A stretch of 64,000 bases of DNA from an uncultured Selenomonadales bacterium (lineage in GTDB: Bacteria > Bacillota > Clostridia > Christensenellales > QALW01): NCBI GenBank assembly GCA_905200615.1, contig CAJKLB010000007.1, positions 1 through 64,000 on the forward strand, written 5' to 3'. Shown here in pieces: positions 1 to 8,392 of the stretch. The notes beneath the pieces are model-generated. The model did no database searches. It was given only the letters and a program-made list of their open reading frames with translations, and was not told where the DNA came from. Each line of letters begins with the position of its first letter. The stretch's first letter is position 1. The position numbers and the translations under genes are program-made.

Positions 1-89
1 TTAATGATTACGAAATAACAAAAGGAAAAATGGACGATGTTTTTCTTGCTGTTACAGGAAAAACATTAGTGGGAGGTGCTGAAAAATGA
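1..89 (+). CDS. ABC transporter ATP-binding protein, C-terminal end (partial)
   Basis: The open frame enters from the left edge and stops at the TGA at 87-89. The 28 visible residues contain MDDVFLAVTG, which matches the C-terminal end common in ATPases of the DrrA/bacitracin drug-export type. The stop overlaps the start codon of the permease gene (ATGA), so the two form one translationally coupled exporter operon. All catalytic motifs lie outside the window, so the assignment rests on this tail and the neighbour. Confidence 0.7.
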   Translation, partial: NDYEITKGKMDDVFLAVTGKTLVGGAEK

Positions 90-982
90 GTATGGCTTTC
101 ATTCTTATCAAAAGGAATATCAAATTGTTTTTCAAAGATAAGGGAATGTTCTTTACCTCTTTGATAACGCCTGCTATATTGCTTGTACTCTATGTAACTT
201 TTCTTGGGAATGTGTATCGGGATAGTTTTACATCTAATTTACCTAATTCATTAAAACTATCAGAAAGTATAATAGAGGGACTGGTAGGCGGTCAACTTAT
301 CTCATCTATTCTTGCTGTTTCGTGTGTAACGGTTGCTTTTTGTTCTAATTTTTTAATGGTGCAAGATAAAGCAAATGGTACGATAAGAGATTTAAGAATA
401 TCTCCTGTAAAGTCAGCTACACTTTCGTTGAGTTATTATGTTGCAACCTTGCTTTCAACACTTATTATTTGCTTTGCTGCAACGGGTATATGTCTTACTT
501 ATGTAGCTATTGTCGGTTGGTATATGTCGCTCGCAGATATATTCTTTTTGTTTCTTGATATTTTACTTCTTGTTTTGTTTGGAACAGCATTATCTTCGAT
601 TATTAATTTTTTCTTATCAACACAAGGACAAATTTCAGCGGTAGGCACAATCATCAGTGCGGGATATGGTTTCATTTGTGGTGCATATATGCCTATTTCT
701 TCATTTGGAGACGGGCTGCAAAAAATAATATCATTTTTGCCAGGCACTTATGGTACATCACTTATCCGAAATCATACAATGCAAGGGGCGCTTGCCGAAA
801 TGCAAAATCAAGGTATTCCAACAGAGGTTATTGAAAAACTAAAAGATTCCCTTGATTGCAATCTTTATTTTTTCGGAAGTCAAGTAAATATTGGAACGAT
901 GTATATGATACTTGGTATCACTATTTTGGTATTGATTGGAATTTATATTTTGTTAAACAAATCAAAAAAACATAACTGTTAA
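86..982 (+). CDS. ABC-2 type transporter permease
   Basis: A 298-residue integral membrane protein with about six hydrophobic segments. The N-terminal cytoplasmic stretch and first membrane segment (roughly residues 20-42) are followed by a large outside loop and clustered membrane helices from about residue 70 onward, with a final helix near residues 270-290. This is the usual layout of ABC-2 permeases that pair with DrrA-type ATPases to export drugs, peptides or lipids. It is coupled to the upstream ATPase by a 4-base overlap. The coding sequence is clearly more AT-rich than the later chromosome genes, which fits transfer together with the adjacent relaxase and integrase remnants. The substrate cannot be inferred. 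Confidence 0.8.
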   Translation: MSMAFILIKRNIKLFFKDKGMFFTSLITPAILLVLYVTFLGNVYRDSFTSNLPNSLKLSESIIEGLVGGQLISSILAVSCVTVAFCSNFLMVQDKANGTIRDLRISPVKSATLSLSYYVATLLSTLIICFAATGICLTYVAIVGWYMSLADIFFLFLDILLLVLFGTALSSIINFFLSTQGQISAVGTIISAGYGFICGAYMPISSFGDGLQKIISFLPGTYGTSLIRNHTMQGALAEMQNQGIPTEVIEKLKDSLDCNLYFFGSQVNIGTMYMILGITILVLIGIYILLNKSKKHNC

Positions 983-1009
983 TTTTGTGGCTGCAAATGA
1001 TTATGTATG

Positions 1010-1044
1010 CCGCCGCTATGGGTAACTCCATAACGGCGGTTTTT
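1010..1044 (+). terminator. Rho-independent terminator after the ABC exporter
   Basis: A CCGCCG/CGGCGG stem continues into TATGG/CCATA with a short loop and is followed by a run of T. It lies 28 bases after the permease stop. Confidence 0.75.
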
Positions 1045-1050
1045 CAATGT

Positions 1051-1980
1051 CTATCGGCTATCTCTGTCAATGGATTTTTTATGCTGTCTTTGCGGCGGTT
1101 TCTGCTTGTTGCGTTCCTGTATCTCACGCAGATGTTTTAACACGCTCTGCTTTTCGGGCTGTCTGTGCTGTTCTTTAGTGGCGGCTGTCGGTTTCCTGCT
1201 GACTTGATATTCCCACTCGGCAAGGTCACGGTTGTACTGTTCTACAACGCTTTCCATTTCTCGGAAAGTACTCATAAAAACTTGTACATCGGGATAACCG
1301 TCCGCTTTGAGTGTATCGGGGATTTTATCCAGCCTGTCGGCAATCTCCGCTTCAGTTTCTTTGATTTTTACCTCCAACGCTTTTCGTTCTTTACCTTTGA
1401 AAAGCCCCTTTGTATCAGCAAGCTGCTGTTTCAACTGCGGCAGAACTTTGTCCTGCAAGTTTTTAATTTCCTTTGCCTTATCCTGTACTTTTATCATCAG
1501 ATTTCGCATATGACGGAACTCTGCCATATCAATATCAAGTGTAGGCTTGGGTGGCATATCCTTTTCCCGAATAAGGTTTTGCAGAAAATCTTTTGCCTTT
1601 GCCACAATCCCACGGAACAGATTAGGAAGCCAGCCTTTGCTTTTAATTGACTGGCTTGCTTTTTCGTGTATCTCGGTCTGCTTGACTTCTAAAATCTTTG
1701 CTTCGGAAATACCCGATAACAACGCCATATCCGCTGTCCTGTTCCATTCCTGCCTTGCGGTATTGTCCGCTTCAATCTCGGCGGCTTTGGGATTGTTCTT
1801 GCCGATTTTCTTGGTGGGAAGATAAACGCTGTTCTTATCAAATACCTTTAACTGCTGTTCGGGATCGGAGATATGCCGATTGATAAGGTCGGTATAAATC
1901 TCCTTTACCTCCCGAAGAAAAGGCTCACTTTTGAATTTATCATCTTTCACAGTAAAGAGGTGACTTTCGTAAACCTCGCC
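1051..1980 (-). pseudogene. MobA/MobL-family relaxase, C-terminal fragment
   Basis: About 300 residues remain open. They are hydrophilic and Lys/Glu/Gln-rich with long predicted coiled coil (for example the region around KEIKNLQDKVLPQLKQQL) and a basic tail, which resembles the C-terminal half of MobA/MobL plasmid-mobilization proteins. The frame stays open upstream of the GTG at 1950 to about 1998 with a plausible continuation ([13 protein letters not shown]). No N-terminal nicking domain with its Tyr and HUH motif is present because the sequence changes to the integrase fragment there. It is therefore probably non-functional. The family call comes from resemblance of the tail and context. 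Confidence 0.55.
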
Positions 1981-2001
1981 CCTTTTTATGACGGTGCAGC
2001 C

Positions 2002-2307
2002 TTTTCGTACAAGGAATTATCCTTTGTCTGCCTTAGACCTGATGGGGCATTTGAAGCACCGAGTACGGTGGGGATTATGTGCAGGACAGCGAGAAAAAAG
2101 GTGGAGGGATTGGAGGATTTCCACTTCCATATGCTCAGACACACCTATACAAGCAATCTGCTTTCAAACGGTGCAGCACCTAAAGATGTGCAGGAACTTC
2201 TCGGACACGCTGATGTCAGTACCACAATGAACATTTACGCTCACGCTACAAGGGAAGCGAAGCGTACTTCCGCAAGACTGCTGGATAAGGTAATCGGCGG
2301 AGAATAA
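2002..2307 (+). pseudogene. Tyrosine recombinase (phage/ICE integrase), C-terminal fragment
   Basis: The fragment retains most of the catalytic half of an integrase: HMLRH (His-x-x-Arg box), LGHADV, and the Tyr nucleophile in NIYAHAT, followed by the tail usual for ICE integrases. The N-terminal arm-binding and core-binding domains and the first catalytic Arg are missing. The sequence before about residue FSYKEL has no integrase character and borders the antisense relaxase fragment. This is the deletion junction. The fragment cannot be an active recombinase alone. Confidence 0.8.
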
Positions 2308-2423
2308 AAATTTCCCTTGTTTCGGCTTATAAGGGCAAAAACAAGGGAAAATACATAAGGTTTGAATATTTAATAGGCGATATGCCTTGAAAATACAGGG
2401 TTTATAGAGGATTGAATAGATAA

Positions 2424-2951
2424 AACGGAATTTACCAATCAAAAGATTTTATAGACGACAGAGCCAACGCTTTGGCCGTACTTTCAGGCCTATGCGAAAA
2501 AGAGAATTATGAAACCATAAAAACCGTATTGCTTTCCGTATCCAATGCCAGCATCTATATGGAAAACTACGTGTTAGGCGCGCTTTGTCAAATGGGATAT
2601 ATCGAAGAAGCCTATAAACGAATGGTATCGCGGTATTATCATTTGGCAAAGAACAATAACAGTACGCTGTGGGAGGATTTTTATATATTAGGAACAAAAA
2701 ATCACGCGTGGAGCGGGGCTCCCGCGGTCATTGCGTTTCAATACTTTTTGGGAATCGACACCTGTAACGGCTTTGATACGGTAACCGTCAATCCCTGTAC
2801 TCTTTTTTCGGATATGCACGGCACTTTTTTAGGAAAAAACGGAAAAATTCATATCACCGTAAAAAACGGAAAAATAACCGTGGATAACCAATCCGAAAGC
2901 AAAATAAAAATAGGTAAGGAAATACCCCATAAAAACCAACCCGGCGTGTAA
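2424..2951 (+). pseudogene. Alpha-L-rhamnosidase (GH78) C-terminal fragment
   Basis: An open frame of about 175 codons without a convincing start begins just after a stop at 2421-2423. The text DFIDDRANALAVLSGL, the later LWEDF and HAWSGAPA stretches, and a final beta-sandwich resemble the C-terminal end of bacterial alpha-L-rhamnosidases. The intact enzyme removes terminal rhamnose from plant glycans. The N-terminal domains and the catalytic acid are absent, and the break coincides with the end of the integrated element. The insertion or a later deletion therefore probably destroyed the gene. Confidence 0.6.
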
Positions 2952-3367
2952 GGGAAAAAAGAACGCTGTCCAGCCAGAAGGACGAGGCACATTCTCTGAT
3001 CCATCCCGCATTTTGACAGACAGAAAAAATCCGATGGAAAAAGATTTTCGCCGCGCTTAAAAATATATCTAAAAAATAAAAGCGGACCGGTATACGTGTA
3101 TAAGAGTCTTCAGGGAATAATAATTTTTCCTCAAAAATAAACCCCCGCGGTCATTGGTACAATCAGCAAAAAAAGGGTATGAATAAGAACCGCAATCAAA
3201 CGCTCCGGCTGTCGTTTTTGAAATGACAGCCGTTTTTTCATTTTAAACCAACAGAACTCCTTTTTATTGGCTTTGTCTTTTCGGCCTGCTTCAGCCTTTA
3301 CCTTTTTGTTGTGCTGAACAAAATATCCTCTTTCGGCATACTATGGATAAAAAGGAGTGATATAAGT
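2952..3367. other. Intergenic stretch, no gene seen
   Basis: Between the rhamnosidase fragment and the LysM gene I see no convincing coding frame. It holds a terminator at 3206-3238 and the LysM ribosome binding site at the end. Confidence 0.5.
3206..3238 (+). terminator. Rho-independent terminator
   Basis: CGGCTGTC and GACAGCCG form an 8-bp stem, followed directly by TTTTTT. It lies between the rhamnosidase fragment and the LysM gene. Confidence 0.75.
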
Positions 3368-3985
3368 ATGCTTACACGCGAATTTGACTACATAGTACGT
3401 CCGGGAGATACGCTTTTCGGTATTGCGCTGAAATTTAATGTTCCCTTTGAAACCCTGAAAAACCTAAATAATTTGCCGGATCCTGACAAAATACAGCCGG
3501 GTCAGGTGATTCGCATTCCGGTCAGTGAGGAATTTTATCAGATCGCCCGCTTGGTGCAGGAACAATGCGATCTTACGCAAACCCCCGCCCCCTCGGCAGA
3601 AACCGCGGCAGTTTCGGCAGAAATCCCAACGACTGAAACCGCTTCCGCTGAGTGTGACGAAAATCCTCCGTCTATAATCTATCGCCGGTATCGGATACGC
3701 CGGGGAGATACCATTTATCTTTTGGCCAAGGAATACGGTACCACCACCGGTAATATTTTAAGCTTGAACCCGCAAATTACCGATGTAAGAAACCTGCAGA
3801 TAGGTTCTGTTATTACCATTCCCATTCCGCCGGAAAATTCTTATATTTATGTGGTTCGGCCGGGAGATACTCTGTACAGCATTGCCCGGAGCCAAGGCGT
3901 TACGGTAGAGGATATTATGCGTTACAACTATATTGAAAGTGACTATACCGTATATCCCGGACAGCAGCTGCTGATTGTAAAATAG
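3368..3985 (+). CDS. Triple LysM domain protein
   Basis: A 205-residue protein made almost entirely of three LysM peptidoglycan- or chitin-binding modules: about residues 6-50, 105-148 and 155-200, each with the VRPGDTLF/IRRGDTIY/VRPGDTLY opening and an IP or IVK close. The first two are separated by a linker rich in Ala, Thr, Pro and Glu. There is no signal peptide or membrane anchor and no catalytic domain, as in some spore-coat or forespore LysM proteins (SafA-like). That role is inference only. The ATG at 3368 is chosen because AAGGAG sits 10-12 bases upstream. An upstream GTG at 3311 lacks such a site. Confidence 0.8.
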   Translation: MLTREFDYIVRPGDTLFGIALKFNVPFETLKNLNNLPDPDKIQPGQVIRIPVSEEFYQIARLVQEQCDLTQTPAPSAETAAVSAEIPTTETASAECDENPPSIIYRRYRIRRGDTIYLLAKEYGTTTGNILSLNPQITDVRNLQIGSVITIPIPPENSYIYVVRPGDTLYSIARSQGVTVEDIMRYNYIESDYTVYPGQQLLIVK

Positions 3986-4018
3986 GAAACAGGCGTTTTT
4001 ACCGTATTTCCTACAGAG

Positions 4019-4050
4019 ACCGGAAAGAGATTTGCTTTCCGGTTTCTTTT
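4019..4050 (+). terminator. Rho-independent terminator of the LysM gene
   Basis: A 9-bp stem, ACCGGAAAG with CTTTCCGGT, is followed by TTCTTTT. It begins 34 bases after the LysM stop codon. Confidence 0.75.
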
Positions 4051-4168
4051 AACAATAAGATAGGAACGGATCAATAAAACCGAAAGCTGTTTTTCAGCAG
4101 ACGAAAAAAAACCCGGGAAACAACGGGCTCCCATAAGGATACTTTCAAAAGCAACCGATTGAGAGGCG

Positions 4169-4203
4169 CACAGCCCGCAGATCTAACGAATCTGCGGACT
4201 GTG
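4169..4203. repeat. Inverted repeat between convergent genes
   Basis: CACAG plus CCGCAGAT pairs with ATCTGCGG plus CTGTG across a 7-base loop with one mismatch. There is no clean T-run on either side, so it is at best a weak terminator for the convergent LysM and sigma-factor genes. Confidence 0.5.
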
Positions 4204-4338
4204 TGTTTTATCAGCTACCTATAATATTTTAAAAACACACTTAAACTATAGTTGCTTTATTCACTCTACATATAAACCTCCTAATACTTGCTTTTCTATT
4301 ACGCGTGACAAACAATCGGCAACACTCTTTTTTATAAT

Positions 4339-6855
4339 TTAATTGCTCAATGTTGCCTCATAATCACGCCTGTTTTGAACACCGGTCGCATTGCGAAAAA
4401 TATAGGTTCCATTCTCATCAGAATCAAAAGTATATTCAAGAGACGCGCGATAACCATTTCCTATTATATCCGGCTCATATTTACGATACAAGCCATCCGA
4501 AAAGGGAAAATATCCCTCTCCCACACCTTGATATTCAGTCAGTTGCCATACAGCTGTCATATTATCATCAATTTTGTGAGTAAACTTTACAAATCCGATT
4601 CCTTCCGCATACCAGCATTCACTTTTTCCGCCGAAATAGAAGTTCAAATTGAGATCGAAGCTGATATGCCGGCAGTTTTTGAATGTTCCCGCAGGAGTGA
4701 TAACAGTTTCGTCTTCTAAAACGATAAATTCCTTTAATGGATTTTTGGGCTTTGCGGTAAAGCCGGGTACCCATTCGTCAGACCATCGCCCCATGCCACA
4801 GCTATCCACTATTTCATCGAAAAAGCTGTAAAGCATTTTTCTTCCTTCAAGCCCCAAATTTACAGAATCTTTCCATTCAAAATGCTCGGTCAATGACCAT
4901 TGCACCTGGCCATTTTTATATGTTAGTTCACCGCAGCTATAAAAATTCCAACGTCCTTTTTCAGTGTAGTCAGGGTTGTTCTTCGGATCGGTGATGAGAA
5001 TCCTCTGCATAACATTCTCTGCAACCTGCAGCCTCGTTTTTTGGTGCTTGGTAACGGCAAGTTCTTTCGCGCGCTGTAAAGACTCTCTTACATCAACTAA
5101 TTTTTCGTTATCACCTTCGCCGGTATAATAGTTTTGTATAACTTCCGCCATCTTACCGTCAAAGGTATCAAAATATCCTAAAGTTTCACAGCAAATTGCA
5201 GCAGCTACTGTTGCCGCATTGTTTTCAAATGCTGTTACCTCGAAAAAGATTTCCTTATCATATTGAACCGCTGTATCGGGTGTCGCTGGACTGTAATCCC
5301 AGCGGTTGCCGGGCGCAAAGGGTATGATGCCTTGACCACTGACGATATGAACCTTGGATAATTCCAAAACGTGTCTCCCATTGAAGTGTTCTGTTTCCTG
5401 GCGAACGATACCAACACCGGCACAAATAAATGTTTTACAGTATGTCAAGCCGTACTCATTACCTTGGAATGCAAACACAAGGCAGTTTTCAAAGGTTCCT
5501 GCAGGTGTGACGCAAACTTCTGTATTGGAAATAAAAGTTAATTCACCTTTCCCTGAATCGGAAACTATAACATCACCGACCTTCATTTCCGGATCATATA
5601 TAAGATTGTTGCAGGCGGCAAGATTCCAGAATATGCAGGATGAGATAGTTTCATCTGAACCGCCGTATCCCGGTTGAGACCAGAAATACAGTTTTCCGTC
5701 AATAAACCGATACTTTTCTCCCGTAGCATTTACGTCAATTCTTTTAAAATTCTCCCGTCGGCTTGCCTCAAGTACTTTGGTTTCACAGTAAATTGCAGAT
5801 TTAGCGTTGGCGTAGTATTCGTTTTCAGGTGGCATTATTTTTAATGTTTTCTGAAAAGCCTCAATTGCTTTTTCATACTGTCCTATGCACCGGTATTCAT
5901 ATCCGAGCCAAAACCAAGTATACCCCAAAGCACTCGAAAAACCTTTTTCTTTAAAATACGGTATTTGAGTGTTGAGCATAAAGTTTCGCTTTTCCTCGCC
6001 GTGATACTTCTCATTCTCATGACAAGCAACCGACTGCATAACATCCTCATTATGACTGTCCTCAGCGGCCTTTTTGATTTTTGCATAAACCTCGTCATTT
6101 GCCTGTCCGGGAATCCACCATGCTCCCAACAACCATGTATCTGCTAAAGCATGGCTTTTTTCTTTGGAATCAGGCAACTCGTTGACCAATTTCAAAACCG
6201 CATGATACTCAGCCTCAAAACCGGATTTATCTTCTTTGATCCTCCAAAGTTTGAGCGCTTCAACCTGACGCATAACACGTGCGACAACTGATTCATTTTC
6301 GTTATATGTTTTTTCCATGATTCCATAACCCTTTCTCAATTGTTTTCGTCCCTCGGAAAGTCTCCATTTAACAGTACCTTCGGAAATTGAAAGTTTTTTT
6401 GCAATCTCTTTTATTGACAAATCAGAGAAGTAGTGCAATTTTATGGTTTCGCGAATCTTTTCGCTTAAAGATTCAACCTTTTCATGCAAATCGGAATATT
6501 GAAAAACATCAGAATCTATGGTATCCGGAATATCAAAGTTTTCAAATTTGTTTAAGCTTATATTCGGTATGGTGCTCCGGTAATGCGCCTCAAGTGTTCT
6601 TGCATGGTTTTTAGCAATGCTGCATACCCATTTTCCGAATTTTTCTCTTTCCCTTAAGGCTGAAAGATTCATCCAAGCGGAAAGAAATGCGTCCTGAACG
6701 GCATCCTCCGCCGAAAATTTGGATCCGGTTACATGATAAGCCGTACCGCTCACTGCGCGCTCGTGTCGGTTAACAAGCTCCTCAAATGCCGATTGATCTC
6801 CGAGAAGCGTCATTTGCACTAATGTGCTGTCATCCTTATCGTGGTACTTGTTCAT
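4339..6855 (-). CDS. ECF sigma-70 factor fused to TPR-like and duplicated beta-rich domains
   Basis: The 838-residue product starts with an ECF sigma factor: region 2 at about residues 10-85 (AEDAVQDAFLSAW) and region 4 at about 125-175 (LSIKEIAKKLSISEGTVKWRL). It then has a helical region (190-365) with one recognisable TPR-like unit (YEKAIEAFQKTL, residues 327-338), and two similar beta-rich blocks at about 445-520 and 715-795. Each block contains TPAGTF-x-NC, then a G-x-G-[IF]-V segment and a closing PF-x-x-G. No membrane segment is seen, so the protein should be cytoplasmic. Typical ECF factors are about 170-200 residues, so most of this protein is extra. No anti-sigma gene is adjacent, and the tail may sense or restrain the sigma part (inference). 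GGAAAGG lies upstream of the ATG. Confidence 0.8.
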   Translation of the reverse strand: MNKYHDKDDSTLVQMTLLGDQSAFEELVNRHERAVSGTAYHVTGSKFSAEDAVQDAFLSAWMNLSALREREKFGKWVCSIAKNHARTLEAHYRSTIPNISLNKFENFDIPDTIDSDVFQYSDLHEKVESLSEKIRETIKLHYFSDLSIKEIAKKLSISEGTVKWRLSEGRKQLRKGYGIMEKTYNENESVVARVMRQVEALKLWRIKEDKSGFEAEYHAVLKLVNELPDSKEKSHALADTWLLGAWWIPGQANDEVYAKIKKAAEDSHNEDVMQSVACHENEKYHGEEKRNFMLNTQIPYFKEKGFSSALGYTWFWLGYEYRCIGQYEKAIEAFQKTLKIMPPENEYYANAKSAIYCETKVLEASRRENFKRIDVNATGEKYRFIDGKLYFWSQPGYGGSDETISSCIFWNLAACNNLIYDPEMKVGDVIVSDSGKGELTFISNTEVCVTPAGTFENCLVFAFQGNEYGLTYCKTFICAGVGIVRQETEHFNGRHVLELSKVHIVSGQGIIPFAPGNRWDYSPATPDTAVQYDKEIFFEVTAFENNAATVAAAICCETLGYFDTFDGKMAEVIQNYYTGEGDNEKLVDVRESLQRAKELAVTKHQKTRLQVAENVMQRILITDPKNNPDYTEKGRWNFYSCGELTYKNGQVQWSLTEHFEWKDSVNLGLEGRKMLYSFFDEIVDSCGMGRWSDEWVPGFTAKPKNPLKEFIVLEDETVITPAGTFKNCRHISFDLNLNFYFGGKSECWYAEGIGFVKFTHKIDDNMTAVWQLTEYQGVGEGYFPFSDGLYRKYEPDIIGNGYRASLEYTFDSDENGTYIFRNATGVQNRRDYEATLSN

Positions 6856-7035
6856 TTTTGGTTTCCTTTCCTATGGACTTCACCTATAAGACTGAAAAAA
6901 TGAGCAAAAGGTTGGGTTTCTTTTTTATTTGTAATAAATTTTTTCTTGTAACAATCCTTGTCGCCTTACTAACCGGCAGAAAGAAAGCACCGGTTAGCTA
7001 TTAGAGTACATCTAAATTTCATACACATCATTCTT

Positions 7036-7740
7036 TTATATTTGATTGCACTTATTTACATACTTTGCTTGGTAATCTGAAATCTCTTTACACGGATATT
7101 CCGGACACTTACTGCAAGAATCGATATCATGCTGTTTACAGCACTGGATAAAAGAACATTCTTTGCAAGGCTCAAAAACCTTATTCGATCTGCCGCCGTT
7201 GCAGTTGAACTTTTTAAGGGGAATATCCAGTCCGAAATTCTCTTTATAAAAGCTTTGAGACTGTCTCCTCAGGTTATCGTTATTTTGCTGTGTCGCGATA
7301 TAGGTACCGTTTGTACTTTCGCCTACAATCCGTAACCCCAAATGCTTTAATATATTTTGAGATTTTGAATTCTGCTTATGTGCATACGCTTCCACATATA
7401 ATGTTTCCTGCGGGATTATCTCAAACAGGCGCGAGTATAAAAGCCGAAATATTCCTGTTCCCTGATACTCTTTTTTAAATTGGATTTCTTCCATCATGAA
7501 AGTCGATGAATTGACATAGTACTGAAAATATCCGATGATTTCAGCATCATCATAGATCAAAATAATCTTTCGTGCATCCTGCTTAAGTCCATGGCTGACA
7601 GCATCAATCCATATACGATAATCCTTTTCAAAATCGTTTCCTGTCGGAGCAATCACGCTCATATTAGAGTGCAGTATTCTGAAAAGTGATGGTAATACTT
7701 TGTCTGGTTTGTCTTTAGAAAGAATATCGAAAGCAACCAT
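7036..7740 (-). CDS. GNAT-family acetyltransferase with Cys-rich C-terminal tail
   Basis: A 234-residue protein. Residues about 45-150 look like a GNAT fold, with the acetyl-CoA loop region EIQFKKEYQGTGIFRLLYSRL and a following helix with LGLRIVGES. Residues about 178-225 hold about nine Cys (CKECSFIQCCKQ, CSKCPEYPC), a pattern seen in DUF3795-like zinc- or metal-binding modules. GNAT enzymes acetylate amines of small molecules or proteins, and the substrate here is unknown. The start is supported by GGGAG upstream. It lies upstream of the sigma-factor gene on the same strand, 180 bases apart. No link in function is visible. Confidence 0.7.
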   Translation of the reverse strand: MVAFDILSKDKPDKVLPSLFRILHSNMSVIAPTGNDFEKDYRIWIDAVSHGLKQDARKIILIYDDAEIIGYFQYYVNSSTFMMEEIQFKKEYQGTGIFRLLYSRLFEIIPQETLYVEAYAHKQNSKSQNILKHLGLRIVGESTNGTYIATQQNNDNLRRQSQSFYKENFGLDIPLKKFNCNGGRSNKVFEPCKECSFIQCCKQHDIDSCSKCPEYPCKEISDYQAKYVNKCNQI

Positions 7741-7954
7741 ATGGTCTTATCTCCCTCAGATTTTGTAAATGAGCAATTTGTCAGCTTTAAAACACATTCT
7801 TCCAATTAATTATTTTCAGTATACCATAACAATCCATAAAAGAAAAGAAATAAGGAAATTAAAATTAGTGATTTGATATAAACGATATAAAAAATTTTCC
7901 AACCTTTCTCTTAAAACAGAACATATGTTCTGATATAATAAAGTCAGTTCCTCT

Positions 7955-8367
7955 CGGTCATCAGACGAAAGCCTGTGATAATGCTCTTGGGCGAGTAACC
8001 AATGAACAGTTTCTTAGGGCTGTCTGAAGGCTATACGTGCGAGCTAAGGCGCTTAATTTTCGCCTGCCGGCGCTGGAGGAAGAAATCCGGCAGCTGACCG
8101 AGTCGGCAAGCAATGTGGATAAATTCATATCTCTCGCCAAAAAGTACACCCGTATTACAGAACTGACGCCCGAAAGCCTGCACACCTTTATATCCAAAAT
8201 TGTCATCCATGAGTGCAGTGAACGGTACAAACAGCATTCGGAGCAGTAAATCGGCATCTACTTCACCCATGGGGAAGCGTAAAAATACCAAAGGACAGGC
8301 GATGCTTATGCACTTCCTGTCCTCTGATATCGATAAATACAAAGGTGTCTTTATCGAAGCCTTGTAA
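7955..8367 (+). pseudogene. Large serine recombinase (TnpX/DUF4368 type), decayed C-terminal fragment
   Basis: In three reading frames one can follow GRVTNEQF, then LSEGYTCE, then LPALEEEIRQL with VDKFISLAKKY-type sequence, ending in SKIVIHE and, past an in-frame TAA at 8247, IGIYFTHGE. This order matches the C-terminal end of large serine recombinases with a DUF4368 domain. At least one frameshift (near 8020-8035) and the internal stop disable it. No catalytic N-terminal domain is present. It is a relic of a second mobile element. Confidence 0.65.
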
Positions 8368-8392
8368 ATCCCGGGTTTTTCGGATATCTTTT

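Larger units (their letters stand above)
1..2430. mobile_element. Right-end remnant of an integrative or mobilizable element
   Basis: The segment carries an AT-rich exporter, the C-terminal half of a MobA/MobL-type relaxase and the C-terminal part of a tyrosine integrase, and then meets a rhamnosidase fragment that lacks its N-terminus. This gene content is typical of integrative conjugative or mobilizable elements, whose integrase gene usually sits at one end. Both the relaxase and the integrase are truncated and meet head to head near 1980-2005, so an internal deletion has probably fixed the element in place. The exact end is not visible. It should lie between the integrase stop (2307) and the start of rhamnosidase homology (about 2424-2440). 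Confidence 0.6.

Noticed and set aside
3311..3367. Upstream GTG start for the LysM protein
   Set aside because: The ATG at 3368 has an AAGGAG site at good spacing, while the upstream start has none and would add residues that fit no signal peptide or LysM sequence.
6970..6997. TAACCGG/CCGGTTA inverted repeat before the sigma-factor gene as a terminator
   Set aside because: The stem is short with a 14-base loop and no T-run follows on either strand.
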